A stretch of 64,000 nucleotides of DNA from Gammaproteobacteria bacterium. Lineage in GTDB: Bacteria; Pseudomonadota; Gammaproteobacteria; Steroidobacterales; Steroidobacteraceae. A model generated the notes under the pieces. The model searched no databases. It had not been told where the DNA came from and saw nothing but the letters and a program-made list of their open reading frames with translations. The stretch spans positions 1 through 64,000 of the forward strand of contig JAQGOF010000018.1 of NCBI GenBank assembly GCA_028293745.1, given 5' to 3'. A program made the translations under genes and the position numbers. Position 1 is the first letter of the stretch. Each line of letters begins with the position of its first letter. Shown here one piece after another: positions 51,794 through 60,886 of this stretch.

Positions 51794-53776
51794 ATGCGCA
51801 CACGGGCCAAAGCAACAATACTGCTCACCGCAGCCTCGGCCTCCCTGGGTCTGGTGAATGCGGCCAGCGCCGATGAAGGGCGGCCGGATCGGAACGATGC
51901 AAACCCGTACGTTGCCGGTGACATGCACAACCACAATACGTGCACCGATGGCTCGGTCTCGGTGGGCTATTCGATTGACCGCTCGGTCGGCCAGGGTGCC
52001 GCGGCTGCCGGCGGCGAGAATTTCGATCTCGACTGGTTCACTCTGGGCAACCATGGCGGCTCGGGCAACCGGGACTGCCGCTTCAGCGATTCGAGCGCCA
52101 AAATTCCCGGCGAGACCACGACTCTGTGGGCCACCACGCTCGGCCAGACCATCGACGGAATCACGATCACCAAGCTCGAGGGAACGCAGCCCGCCAGCCC
52201 GACGAACATGTGGCGCTGGCAGAATATACAGCAGGTTGAATATCCGATTCTTGTCGGTCGCGCCCAGCAGTATCGCAAGGTGCTGGTCGAGGGCCTGGAG
52301 TGGATCGTTCCGGGTCACGAGCACACTGACGTCGCCGTCATTACCGGGCAGCATCCGCAGCGCGGCGATGGTGGCAACGCGGACAATATGGCCCAGTTCG
52401 AATTCCGCTTCGACCGCGCGGACAACGATGCGATCGGTCCGGTTGACGCCAATAACATGCCCGTCTGGACGGGCAAGGACAACGTCAACAACAGTGGCAC
52501 GGCCGGCCATCAGAAGGCGGTCTCCGGTGTCCAATGGCTGCAGGCCAACTTCCCACTGCAGTCGTATGCCATCCCGACTCACACGGAGCGCGCCGGCCCG
52601 TTCAACCCTGCCGGCAGCAATGGCTACAACATCGAGCATTTCCGCGACTTCAACAATGCCGGGCCGACCGTGGCATTCGGTATCGAGTCGCCCGGGCATT
52701 TCGCGCAGGGTTCGATCAACGGCGGTTCGGGGTCCTACACGCCCAACGCGGTAGGCGGTGGTACGTACGGACTGCAGGGCATCTACACCGCCAAGGTCGG
52801 TGGTCTGTGGGACGGGCTCCTCGGTGAAGGCCGCAACTCGTTCATCTTCGTAAGCTCGGACTGGCACAACCGCGGCGCCGGCGGCGCGCGGGACTCATTC
52901 ACGACGTCCGACTTCATTCCGGGTGAGTACACCAGGCTCTACGTTCCGGGCCAGGAGCACTTCCGCGCGCAGTCGATCGTTGACGGTATGCGGTCGGGCA
53001 ACTCGTACTCAGTCAACGGCGACATCATCGGTCCGGACCTGGTCTTCCGCGCCAAAGGCCGTGGAGAGGACTGGAAGGGAATGGGCGAGACGCTGGTGGT
53101 CAGACCGGGCGAGCGGATCACGGTCCAGATGCAAATGACCATTCCGGCCAGGAACAACAGCCCCTACAAGTTCAACAATCCGCTCCTGCTGCAGGACGGT
53201 ATTCAGCAGCCGCTGAATGAGCCTTCGGTGGATCACGTGGACCTGATCATGGGCCAGGTGACGGGCGTCATTCAGCCGGGTGCGCCAGGGTATGCTGTGC
53301 CGAATGCGGCCGGTGTCGCCGGCGCGGCGGTCGTCTATAACCCCTCTACGGTGATTGCTCAGCAGGTTCTGACGAAGGACATGAAGGCCTGGGTGCAGAA
53401 GGACGGCTCGATTAGCCTCACCTTCCAGACCAGCTTCGTCGCGGGCAAGACTCCGGCCTACCTGCGCGCCCGCGGCACCAACATTCCGGTCGCGACACCG
53501 AACGTCACGGACAGCGCCGGCAGCCCGCTCGTCGACAAAAACAACTCGTTGGTGGATTGCGCGGACCCGGCTTGCCCGGCACACCTCGACACGGTGAACG
53601 GCGTCAAGAAAGTGACGTACGATGTTCTGGCGTACTCGAATCTCTGGTTCTACGCGAACCCGATTTTCATGCGGCCGGACGGCTCACCGAAGCTGCTGGT
53701 CGAGAAGAATGCCGAGCTCGCGGCGCGACTGGCCAATGGCCATGATCACGACGGTTACTTCGGCTGGAACAAATAG
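51794..53776 (+). CDS. Exported PHP-type metal-dependent hydrolase
   Basis: A 660-residue protein with a signal peptide (ILLTAASASLGLVNAASA) and a PHP-superfamily catalytic domain. Metal ligands are suggested by GDMHNHNTCTDGS (HxH), FTLGNHGG, AIPTHTER and VSSDWHNRG, in the order expected for polymerase/histidinol-phosphatase folds. The C-terminal third is a beta-rich domain (LVVRPGERITVQMQMTIPAR). PHP proteins cleave phosphoesters; an exported one could act on extracellular organophosphates. The ATG at 51794 has a GAGGAG site upstream; the frame from 51683 adds non-coding residues. A clear terminator follows. It is divergent from the PpiC-HupE operon. Substrate unknown. Confidence 0.82.
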   Translation: MRTRAKATILLTAASASLGLVNAASADEGRPDRNDANPYVAGDMHNHNTCTDGSVSVGYSIDRSVGQGAAAAGGENFDLDWFTLGNHGGSGNRDCRFSDSSAKIPGETTTLWATTLGQTIDGITITKLEGTQPASPTNMWRWQNIQQVEYPILVGRAQQYRKVLVEGLEWIVPGHEHTDVAVITGQHPQRGDGGNADNMAQFEFRFDRADNDAIGPVDANNMPVWTGKDNVNNSGTAGHQKAVSGVQWLQANFPLQSYAIPTHTERAGPFNPAGSNGYNIEHFRDFNNAGPTVAFGIESPGHFAQGSINGGSGSYTPNAVGGGTYGLQGIYTAKVGGLWDGLLGEGRNSFIFVSSDWHNRGAGGARDSFTTSDFIPGEYTRLYVPGQEHFRAQSIVDGMRSGNSYSVNGDIIGPDLVFRAKGRGEDWKGMGETLVVRPGERITVQMQMTIPARNNSPYKFNNPLLLQDGIQQPLNEPSVDHVDLIMGQVTGVIQPGAPGYAVPNAAGVAGAAVVYNPSTVIAQQVLTKDMKAWVQKDGSISLTFQTSFVAGKTPAYLRARGTNIPVATPNVTDSAGSPLVDKNNSLVDCADPACPAHLDTVNGVKKVTYDVLAYSNLWFYANPIFMRPDGSPKLLVEKNAELAARLANGHDHDGYFGWNK

Positions 53777-53823
53777 CACGAAACAAGTTGTGGCCGGGCG
53801 TAGGCCCGCATTGAAGTATTCCC

Positions 53824-53856
53824 CCGCCGGTGCAGCTACGCTGCGCCGGCGGTTTT
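53824..53856 (+). terminator. Rho-independent terminator of the PHP-type hydrolase gene
   Basis: Stem CCGCCGG-T-GCAGC pairs with GCTGC-G-CCGGCGG (12 pairs plus one T-G pair) around a TAC loop, followed by TTTTCCTTTTG. It lies 47 bp after the stop. Confidence 0.88.
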
Positions 53857-53885
53857 CCTTTTGCGCACGGTGCAGACTCTTGCGA

Positions 53886-54203
53886 ATGAAGGTCCTGCTA
53901 TTGGCATGCTGGATTGTTGGCGGGTTGGCCGGTACGGCCGCCGTTGCGAATGACGGCGAACCTACCCAGGCCTCGTGCCTCGCGTCCGTCGCTGCAGCAC
54001 GGGAGCTGGCGGAGCGGTTGCCAGCTGGCGATGCCTCTCGCTATTTCGCCGAGCGTGACCTCCAACAGGCGCTGACGGAGGCGGGTAACGGTGAGTTCGA
54101 TGACTGCCTGGAGTGGGCGGAACAGGCGACGGTCGAAATCAAGGAACACCGCCACACATTAAAGCCGGGCGAGACACTCAACGTGCGGCCGGCGGAAGAG
54201 TAG
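53886..54203 (+). CDS. Small exported protein of unknown function
   Basis: A 105-residue protein with a signal peptide (MKVLLLACWIVGGLAGTAAVAND) and a helical mature part with two Cys (ASCLASVAAAR, DDCLEWAEQA) that could form a disulfide. It lies after the terminator of the PHP-type gene and two bp before the oxygenase-like gene, so it forms a two-gene unit with the latter. The open frame upstream to 53622 lies within the previous gene. No family recognised. Confidence 0.65.
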   Translation: MKVLLLACWIVGGLAGTAAVANDGEPTQASCLASVAAARELAERLPAGDASRYFAERDLQQALTEAGNGEFDDCLEWAEQATVEIKEHRHTLKPGETLNVRPAEE

Positions 54204-54205
54204 AT

Positions 54206-54829
54206 ATGGATGAGGTCGAGTCGCTGTTCCCGATTCCCCTGTTGCGCTCTGCGCGATTGCTCGATCCAGTCCTGATCGAGGCGGCTGTTGCCGCGATCCG
54301 AGGCGGTCGAGTCGAGAAGAATCTGCGTTCAGATCAGTTGTTTCACACTGAAATTGCGAACCCGCGTGACAACCAGCTGTTTCGGCAGATGGCCGAGGTC
54401 GCGGTGCCGAAGCTCGTTGAGTTTGGGCTCCTGTTGTTTGGCGAGCGGCTGCGCTGGACCGTCAAGGAGATGTGGACCAACATGCTCGAGACGGGCGGCA
54501 GCCAGGCACTGCATGCCCATGCGAACAGCTTCGCGTCCGGCGTCTTTTACCTGACACCGTCGCATCCGGCGTGCAAGACGGTCTTCCTGCGTCCCCCCGG
54601 CGGGTACGATTTCTCTTTCCGGCATCACACGCGCACGGCCGCAATGGGGCCGTTCAACGCCGGCAAGTACGTGCTTCCGCAGGCGGAAGCGGGAGATCTC
54701 GTGCTGTTTCCGAGCTACCTCTATCACGAAGTGCCCCGAAACCAGGGCGATCAGCGGATCACGGTTTCGTTCAATGCCATCCCGGACAGCCTGGATTGCT
54801 GGGGATACCGGATCAACTTCAGCCCGTAA
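54206..54829 (+). CDS. 2OG-Fe(II) oxygenase-like protein (TIGR02466 type)
   Basis: A 207-residue protein with the double-stranded beta-helix pattern of 2-oxoglutarate/iron oxygenases. Probable metal ligands are in LHAHANSFASGVFYL and SYLYHEVPRN, with an Arg in QRITVSFN for 2-oxoglutarate binding. The N-terminal ESLFPIPLL matches the start of the TIGR02466 family, of unknown substrate. The ATG at 54206 lies two bp after the stop of a small exported protein gene. It is convergent with the MFS/spermidine-synthase-like gene. Confidence 0.82.
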   Translation: MDEVESLFPIPLLRSARLLDPVLIEAAVAAIRGGRVEKNLRSDQLFHTEIANPRDNQLFRQMAEVAVPKLVEFGLLLFGERLRWTVKEMWTNMLETGGSQALHAHANSFASGVFYLTPSHPACKTVFLRPPGGYDFSFRHHTRTAAMGPFNAGKYVLPQAEAGDLVLFPSYLYHEVPRNQGDQRITVSFNAIPDSLDCWGYRINFSP

Positions 54830-54870
54830 CCGGCCGGTTGCTCCCGTCCGTCGCTACTGTCCGACCTGCA

Positions 54871-57588
54871 CTATTCGCCGAATTGTTGTGAAAGAAGCGC
54901 GCGTGCTTCTTTGCGTGAGGGTGCGGCGTCGTCGATCTCGTGCAGCAGGTGCTGGGCCGCCGCTCGATGCGATCCCATTAGTGAATGGGCCATGCCCATC
55001 AGGGGATGGTAGGCGGGGTCGAACTCGGGACTGATGCGGATCGATTCCAGCAGAGCCGGAGCTGCCGCGTTGACCAGGGCGGGGCCGCGCGGATCGCCTT
55101 TCAGGGCAGCGCCCGCTTCTAGAAACCGATCGCGTGCTTGCCAATAGGCGGCCAGACGTTGGGCCATGGCCTCTTGCTTCGAGTCAAGAGATGTTCGGTC
55201 CGCGTCCTGCAGCAGCTCGGCCGAGTCTGGCCTAAGGACGCGTACTACCGTGAGGAGCAACGCAGACGGGGGTGCCGCCAGCGCACGCACATTGCGCTGC
55301 GCGTCGAGTGCCACGAACGGGTGGTCATCGGTGTTGCGCGGCCCTTGGCCGGCAAATGCGGCAAGCGCGTGTGATCCTCCGACGTACTGTCCAAGAACGT
55401 CCATCGGACCTTGGAACCCGACTTGGCGCACGACAGCGCGGACACCAGGGTCGGCGAGTCGTTCATCCAGCGTGTGTAAGTCGAGGTGGCCGCCGTCCCT
55501 GCGGCCGACCAACGCAAGCATCGGCGTGCGCACGCTATAGTGATTCAGCCAGGCCGAACCATCGGGATACACGTCAAGGAAGCCGCGGATGATTGCGCGT
55601 AGGGATGGTAGGTCGAGCTGATAGAGCGGTAGCCACTGACAGAATAATCCGCCAGGTGCCAGCCTCTCCCGTACGGCAACGAAGTGTTCGGTTGTGTAGA
55701 GCGCTCCGCTGCCGTCGAGCGCTGGATGGAACAGGTCGGCGACGATCACGTCATATTGACCGGTATCTGCTGCCACGTAGCGCCGCGCGTCGGCGATCGT
55801 CACTGGCGGTGACGCCGAGGCACTCGAAAACCACGGAAGCAACGCGACTATCTCGGGCGACACCTCCACGCCCCGGACCGTCGTGCCCGGCATTTGGGCA
55901 CCGCCGACCAAGGTTGCCCCAGTACCCACACCTAGAAACAAAGCCCGATGCGGCTGCGGATGAAGGAGCAGAGGCAGGATGGCTTGCCTATAGTCGGAGC
56001 GCATCGAGTTGGTCCCTCCCATGCGGAAGTGGCCATTGACCTCGAGATAGCGTGCACCGGAGGCGTCACTGACAACGCTCGCTGTGACCATCGGCCCTTC
56101 ACGTTTAGCGAGCAACGCTCCTCCTTCCGGCACGCGTATAAGAGACGGCGCAGGACGCGCCGCTAGAGCCAGCCCGGCCAATGCGGGAGCCACGGCCCAA
56201 ACGAGGGCGGCGCGCTGGAGCGGGATCAGTACCATATAGCCCAGCGCGATGGCGAGGAGGGCCGTCCAAGCCCCCAATGTCGGAATGAGAATTTTGGCAG
56301 CCAGCAGGGGTGCTAACGCGGCGCCCAGGCTGTTGATGCCCACTGCGCGTCCAAGCGATCCTCGTTGGTCACGCACGCGTTGAGCGAGGTAGCCAAACAG
56401 GGCTCCCATCGCGGCGGAGGGCAGCAGGAACAGGGAAATTGCGACAAGCAATTCTCCCGCGGTCCCCCGGTCCGCTGCTGCATCGGCGATGCCAGTGATG
56501 AACGGCGCGATTAGAGCGGTCGCAAGACATGCGAGCGCAGTCATTGAAAGAAGGCAGCCCAGGGTCGAGTCCCGGACGGGGCGGCCGGCCTTCTGCCACA
56601 GAAGGCCTCCCGATGCAGTGCCTAGTAAGTATGCCGCCAGGAGCGCCGCGAAAGTGTAGATGGTGTCCTGCATTGTCTGGGCCGCGAGGCGCACGACGAG
56701 GACTTCAAAGGCGATTCCAAGAAGGCCGGTGAGGAACAGAGTGAGGGTCGTTCGCGACGGCCCTGCCGATGGAGGCCGGCTGCTGTGCGCGGCGGCTGGC
56801 GGTGCGGCCGCCGTTGCGGCCCCAGCCGTTGCCGCCCCAGCCAGTGCCGGCGCGGTCAGTGCCTCCCCGTTAGTCGCGGACCTTGCAACTCTCCCGGTAG
56901 CGGGTCTCAGCATCAGTGCACCGGCAGCGCACGCGATGTTGAGCCCAGCAAGACAAAGGAGAGTGCCCGACAGCCCAAGAGCGTGGAACAGGACGAACGC
57001 GGAGACCAAAGTTCCAGCGACCGCGCCCGCAGTGTTGGCACCGTACACGCCTGCACTGACGTGCCCGTTGTCGCGTGCGGCGGCCATCATTCTCTCCAGC
57101 GCGGTGAGTGTGCCTCCCATCGCCGCCGTCGCCGGCAGGAGAATCACCGCAGGCAATGCGAAGCTCACTGCCCAGTGCACAGTTGGAGCGGGCTCCGTGC
57201 CCAGCAGGGGCCCCATGATCCGGCCCGCCGCGGGCAGCAACCACACGCTGACGACGCCCCAGAATCCGATTGCCGTTTCCAAAACGGCATAGACGATCTG
57301 TGGCGATCGCGCGCGTCGGATAGGGCCATCGAGAAAGAATGCTCCGAGTGACAGTCCCGCGAAGAAGCCTGCGACGACGCCCAATACTGCCATCATTTCG
57401 CTTCCGAGCGCTGCGCCCAGCAGGCGCGTCCACACCATCTCGTATCCGAGCCCAGCGAAGCCAGACCCGGCGACGATCGGGATCAGAATCCAGCTGGGAT
57501 TGGGCTGCAGGCCAGCGGAGTCCTCAGACGCTGCTACGAACCTTTCGCCCGAGACCCCCTCGGGGCTTTCCGGATTGGACACCGCCAT
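54871..57588 (-). CDS. Fused MFS-like membrane / spermidine synthase-like protein
   Basis: A 905-residue protein. The N-terminal 500 residues contain about 12 or more spans (for example LIPIVAGSGFAGLGYEMVWTRLL at the start of the membrane part), interrupted at mid-length by a low-complexity Ala/Pro linker of about 30 residues. Residues about 520-770 form a Rossmann methyltransferase-like domain of the spermidine synthase family, with RALFLGVGTGATLVG, then VRGVEVSPEIV and DVIVADLFHP. The C-terminal 120 residues are TPR-like helices. The large membrane part argues for a role other than polyamine synthesis. The ATG at 57588 is taken in place of 57624 because it fits the polar N-terminus. Confidence 0.87.
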   Translation of the reverse strand: MAVSNPESPEGVSGERFVAASEDSAGLQPNPSWILIPIVAGSGFAGLGYEMVWTRLLGAALGSEMMAVLGVVAGFFAGLSLGAFFLDGPIRRARSPQIVYAVLETAIGFWGVVSVWLLPAAGRIMGPLLGTEPAPTVHWAVSFALPAVILLPATAAMGGTLTALERMMAAARDNGHVSAGVYGANTAGAVAGTLVSAFVLFHALGLSGTLLCLAGLNIACAAGALMLRPATGRVARSATNGEALTAPALAGAATAGAATAAAPPAAAHSSRPPSAGPSRTTLTLFLTGLLGIAFEVLVVRLAAQTMQDTIYTFAALLAAYLLGTASGGLLWQKAGRPVRDSTLGCLLSMTALACLATALIAPFITGIADAAADRGTAGELLVAISLFLLPSAAMGALFGYLAQRVRDQRGSLGRAVGINSLGAALAPLLAAKILIPTLGAWTALLAIALGYMVLIPLQRAALVWAVAPALAGLALAARPAPSLIRVPEGGALLAKREGPMVTASVVSDASGARYLEVNGHFRMGGTNSMRSDYRQAILPLLLHPQPHRALFLGVGTGATLVGGAQMPGTTVRGVEVSPEIVALLPWFSSASASPPVTIADARRYVAADTGQYDVIVADLFHPALDGSGALYTTEHFVAVRERLAPGGLFCQWLPLYQLDLPSLRAIIRGFLDVYPDGSAWLNHYSVRTPMLALVGRRDGGHLDLHTLDERLADPGVRAVVRQVGFQGPMDVLGQYVGGSHALAAFAGQGPRNTDDHPFVALDAQRNVRALAAPPSALLLTVVRVLRPDSAELLQDADRTSLDSKQEAMAQRLAAYWQARDRFLEAGAALKGDPRGPALVNAAAPALLESIRISPEFDPAYHPLMGMAHSLMGSHRAAAQHLLHEIDDAAPSRKEARALLSQQFGE

Positions 57589-57757
57589 CGCGCGCTCTAC
57601 TGTGCATAAGGTGAGCCAGAGCATGTAGGCGCGGAAAGTGACGACTTGATGACAGCAGCGCAGTTCGCGTCATACTCAGCGTTTCGGGAATTCCCGGCAA
57701 ACCCACCCTCGCGCAAGCGCGCAGCCCCGGTCAGCACTGACCGACCTGTGGTTGGGA

Positions 57758-58081
57758 TCAGGGGCAAGCAGCTTCGCCCCGCGATGCGTCTGTGGAGACG
57801 GTGCACCTTGCTCTGATGTCCGCATACGCAGCGCCATCCGGCTGCATGGGAAGTAACACCCTCCATGCCTGCGCGGGCTGGCGGGCCGCCCAGTAAAGGG
57901 ACCCGAGTCCGGCAAGAGACAGGTGCGTGGCCGGCTGTTCTTCCGATGGCAACGGCGTAGTCACGATAGCGACGGGTTGCGTATCGTCAGAGGCTGCGGG
58001 CGCGTCCGCGGCATACGCTACGCCGAAAGACAGCGAGGAGATGAGAGTCGGAAGCAGCGCCGCCGCTATGAACCTGTTCAT
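57758..58081 (-). CDS. Small exported hypothetical protein
   Basis: A 107-residue protein with a signal peptide (RFIAAALLPTLISSLSFGVAYA) and a short mature part with Pro- and Ala-rich stretches and HLSLAGLGSLYWAAR, which is distantly like sorting-signal tails but lacks a VPEP motif. The ATG at 58081 is chosen because it begins the signal; the frame to 58339 is Arg-rich and unlikely. No homologue recognised, so it may also be a non-coding frame. Confidence 0.45.
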   Translation of the reverse strand: MNRFIAAALLPTLISSLSFGVAYAADAPAASDDTQPVAIVTTPLPSEEQPATHLSLAGLGSLYWAARQPAQAWRVLLPMQPDGAAYADIRARCTVSTDASRGEAACP

Positions 58082-58321
58082 GACGGTCTTCGCTGCACGC
58101 CGACGGACACGACGCGTACGTCCCTGCGCATCGTTTCGATGACATTCCAACACGGTACTCGGTACCGGGCCCGGACAGACCTGGAACAAGGACGTACCCG
58201 CTGTCTTGCCGTTGCAATGAGAGTGACCCATCGATACGTTTTCATGAGAGCCTCCACGCACAGATCGACATCTACCGCGTGTGAAGGATGACGAGGCTCT
58301 GTAAATGAGGCATTTCGCCGC

Positions 58322-58352
58322 GCGCGACCAGCATTTCAATTGAAATTCGCGC
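58322..58352. promoter_or_regulatory. Nested inverted repeat around a perfect 14-bp palindrome
   Basis: ATTTCAATTGAAAT (58333-58346) is perfectly palindromic and is flanked by GCGCGA and TCGCGC, which also pair, with a five-base offset on the left. It lies 22 bp after the stop of the aldo/keto reductase on the minus strand and 240 bp upstream of the small exported protein. It could be an operator or part of a terminator. Confidence 0.4.
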
Positions 58353-58374
58353 TTGCGATCAGGCTGGCGCTATC

Positions 58375-59367
58375 TCAACCGTTGATAAGGCGCATCGACT
58401 GCTCGTCGTACCTGGTGCCTACCGCTACTCCTTTGGGTGCTATCTGATCGATGCTTGCAAGCTCCTGCGCGGTCAACGTGATCTGCGCAGCAGCGACATT
58501 TTCCTCCAGGCGCTGAATGCTGCTGGTGCCTGGAATCGGAACTACATTGTCATGACTGGTCAGCAGCCATGCGAGAGCGAGCTGAGCCGGTGTGTAGCCT
58601 TTCTTCTTTGCCAGTTCCTGCAAATGCTTCACGAGGGTGAGATTGCGGGCGAAATTCTCGCCCTGAAATCGCGGGTTGCCACGACGCCAGTCGTTTGGCC
58701 CGAGGTCCTCCGGCTTCTGAAAGCGACCGGCCAGGAATCCGCGGCCCAGCGGACTGTAAGCAACCAGGGCGATGTCCAACTCGTTCAGGAGCGGTAACAG
58801 CTCATCTTCGGGATCACGGCTCCAGAGCGAATACTCCGTTTGAATCGCCGCCAGCGCGTGTACCTGGTGCGCGCGGCGAACGGTCTCGACCGACGGTTCG
58901 GACAAGCCAATGTGCCCAATTTTTCCCTCACGCACGAGGTCCGCCATGGCACCTACAGTGTCTTCGATCGGAGTCGTGGTATCGACCCGATGAAGGTAAT
59001 ACAGATCGATGTGATCGACGCCGAGTCGCTTCAAAGAGGCGTCGCACGCGTTGCGTACATACTTCGGACTTCCATCGACAGCTCTGTCACGTGCACCAAT
59101 GGCGCCGACGAAGCCGAATTTCGTAGCGAGCACGGCCTGATCGCGGCGCCCCTTGAGAGCCTTGCCGACTTGACGCTCGGAATCCCCATAAATGTCTGCT
59201 GTGTCCAGGAGCGTGATCCCCAGATCCATCGCACGGTGAATCAACGCGACTGCCTCATCATCATTGCTCACGCTGCTGGTGTACACGCCGGCGATGCCGA
59301 TGCTCATACAGCCCAGCCCCAGAGCAGAAACCTGTGGGCCTGAACGGCCGAGTTTTCGATGTTTCAT
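58375..59367 (-). CDS. Aldo/keto reductase (YajO/AKR13-like)
   Basis: A 330-residue NADPH-dependent aldo/keto reductase. The start [20 protein letters not shown], the tetrad Asp and Tyr in [10 protein letters not shown], Lys in VLATKFGF and His in LYYLHRVD, and the cofactor motif [16 protein letters not shown] are all present. The ATG at 59367 has GGAG seven bases upstream; the frame from 59454 is non-coding in appearance. It belongs to a different subgroup from the reductase at 2055 and probably detoxifies aldehydes. It lies downstream of a truncated VOC gene. Confidence 0.93.
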   Translation of the reverse strand: MKHRKLGRSGPQVSALGLGCMSIGIAGVYTSSVSNDDEAVALIHRAMDLGITLLDTADIYGDSERQVGKALKGRRDQAVLATKFGFVGAIGARDRAVDGSPKYVRNACDASLKRLGVDHIDLYYLHRVDTTTPIEDTVGAMADLVREGKIGHIGLSEPSVETVRRAHQVHALAAIQTEYSLWSRDPEDELLPLLNELDIALVAYSPLGRGFLAGRFQKPEDLGPNDWRRGNPRFQGENFARNLTLVKHLQELAKKKGYTPAQLALAWLLTSHDNVVPIPGTSSIQRLEENVAAAQITLTAQELASIDQIAPKGVAVGTRYDEQSMRLING

Positions 59368-59532
59368 ACCGGTGTCTCCAGAAGCAAGGTTCGTGTCAGA
59401 GGGCCCGCGAAGGCTGACTCTGGAGATTGTGTCAACGAGCGGTAGCATGTACATCTGCCATAGGGGTCATGGGGTACCCGCCCGTCCGGTATTTGACGTG
59501 TGATAGCTGGGTTTATTATTCGGAATCCTGCG

Positions 59533-59724
59533 CTATTCGCCATAGAAGTTCTGCAGGAGAATTCCTGCCTTCCCATGATTGCCGTGAGGCCCTTGATGCA
59601 GATAGGCCAGGCCACCGTTACTCCAGCACAACGTAAAACCAAGGTCCTGGTAAAACTGCTTGGAGATCTCAAAATCCTTCGCGGGTACAAACGCCTTGAG
59701 CTCGATTGCCGTTAGTTCACTCAC
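59533..59724 (-). pseudogene. Truncated VOC (glyoxalase-like) family gene
   Basis: The 63-codon frame starts at a GTG with an excellent AAGGAGG site and encodes ELKAFVPAKDFEISKQFYQDL, then GLAYLHQGPHGNHGKAGILLQNFYGE and a stop. This is the first beta-alpha-beta unit of a VOC-fold protein of about 120 residues; the second unit is missing. The sequence after the stop shows no VOC similarity in any frame I read, so a deletion or rearrangement removed it. Confidence 0.7.
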
Positions 59725-59948
59725 GCTGACCTCCTTGCTACTTCGTAGGTGTCCTGACTGCATCGCGTTGACAGCCGGGTCAGGCTGAAAGACTCTTTCC
59801 GAAGAAGGTCACCGCCCGGACATTTGTTCGTGCCGAGGTTGAACGCGCGGTCGGCCAAGCGGAGAACTGGCGTACTCAGGATGGCGTCCAAAAGGCATAC
59901 CGTCGGCGTGGGCTACGGTCCGTTAGGGCGTAAGACAACGCATGCAAG

Positions 59949-60275
59949 TCAGCGGGTGCCGAGCGCCTCATCGAGGGTGTGGGCGGTTAGTACCCGCTGG
60001 GCGATTCGATCCAGATCCGTAGCGCTGGCACTCTGGACATGCATTGCGACCGCCGGGGACAGGACTCCAAAGCGCGTTGCAAGCTGCTTGAGGACGATTT
60101 CCACCACGCCCGCAGCCTTACCCTCCGCGATACCCGCAGCCTTGCCCTCCGCGACGCCCGCGGCCTTGCCCTGTCCGAAGTAGCGGCGGGCAAATTCACT
60201 CTGGTATTCGTATTTCGAGGCATCCATCGCTTGTAGCGCCCGGCGGGCGGCCTCCGGCAGGGAGTGCAAGACCAA
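59949..60275 (-). pseudogene. C-terminal part of an Rpn/PD-(D/E)XK-type protein
   Basis: The 108 codons encode SLPEAARRALQAMDASKYEYQ (in outline), then FARRYFGQGKAAG, three copies of an 8-residue GKAAGVAE unit, and a C-terminal helical domain (TRFGVLSPAV, DLDRIAQRVLTAHTLDEAL). This matches the end of the Rpn-like nuclease/putative transposase family as I recall it. The N-terminal nuclease domain is absent and the sequence upstream (60276-60430) does not supply it. It is likely inactive. Confidence 0.6.
60109..60180 (-). repeat. Three 24-bp tandem repeats
   Basis: Units at 60109-60132, 60133-60156 and 60157-60180 encode GKAAG(V/I)(A/V)E in the Rpn-like fragment. The units differ at a few positions. 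Such repeats are prone to copy-number change. Confidence 0.8.
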
Positions 60276-60804
60276 GTCACATGGTTCAGTTTTTCAGCGG
60301 CCAAGCGGGTCGCTCACGAGTTGAATTGCCGCACCGCGACTTGGGTTAGCTCATTTTGCCGGATGTTGGTACCTCTTAGAAGAGAGGGCGCGTGATTTAA
60401 AACATATAAATGCAATCAAAGATCGAAGTGCTTGCGCGCGATCCGAGCGTGTTGGATCGCACGTAGTACATCACGAGATTGTTGGCATCTGCGAGCGTGG
60501 TCTGGAAACACACGCGTGGCCACACGGTGCCCGCGCTGGGCGCTCACTTACACGGCTGTCGCTGCCGGCCCGGACACGGCGGATCGTGTGAATCTCATTG
60601 CGGGCGCGCGACCGAGTCTAGGAAGAGCGAGTGCGTGCCGCGTGTGCCAGTTGAGTGTTGAGCGACAGGGCATCGTTGTCGACGCCGGTGTTTGCACGCC
60701 TCATCAACCTGCGCAGCGGTTTGATGTCGCGCGATCCGAAGCAACGCGAGCGGAAGCGGGACGTCCAGCGTGCCCCGACATATCGCGCAAGTGGTCCGCG
60801 AAAA
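60276..60804. other. Region without a supportable gene
   Basis: I find no credible coding frame here. The plus-strand frame 60432-60959 has an Arg/Cys-rich composition and runs into the Crp/Fnr gene. A short minus-strand segment near 60400-60500 reads QTTLADANNLVMYYVR and then ends, possibly another gene remnant. Base composition is uneven (AT-rich at 60385-60425). Confidence 0.5.
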
Positions 60805-60818
60805 TTAATCTAAGTCAA
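60805..60818. promoter_or_regulatory. Fnr/Crp-like box upstream of the Crp/Fnr gene
   Basis: TTAATCTAAGTCAA matches 8 of 10 defined positions of the Fnr/FixK consensus TTGAT-N4-ATCAA. It lies 69 bp upstream of the ATG at 60887. A similar sequence (11 of 14 identical) lies before the acyl-CoA ligase gene, suggesting one regulator for both. Confidence 0.4.
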
Positions 60819-60886
60819 CTACGCCGCGACCCAGGCATGAGATCATCCATAGCCGCGCGCTTACCTGTACCGGGCGCGGGGGCCGC

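Noticed and set aside
51710-52867. 385-codon minus-strand open frame opposite the PHP-type hydrolase gene
   Set aside because: A shadow of the GC-rich coding strand; no family features, while the plus strand shows a signal peptide and ligand motifs.
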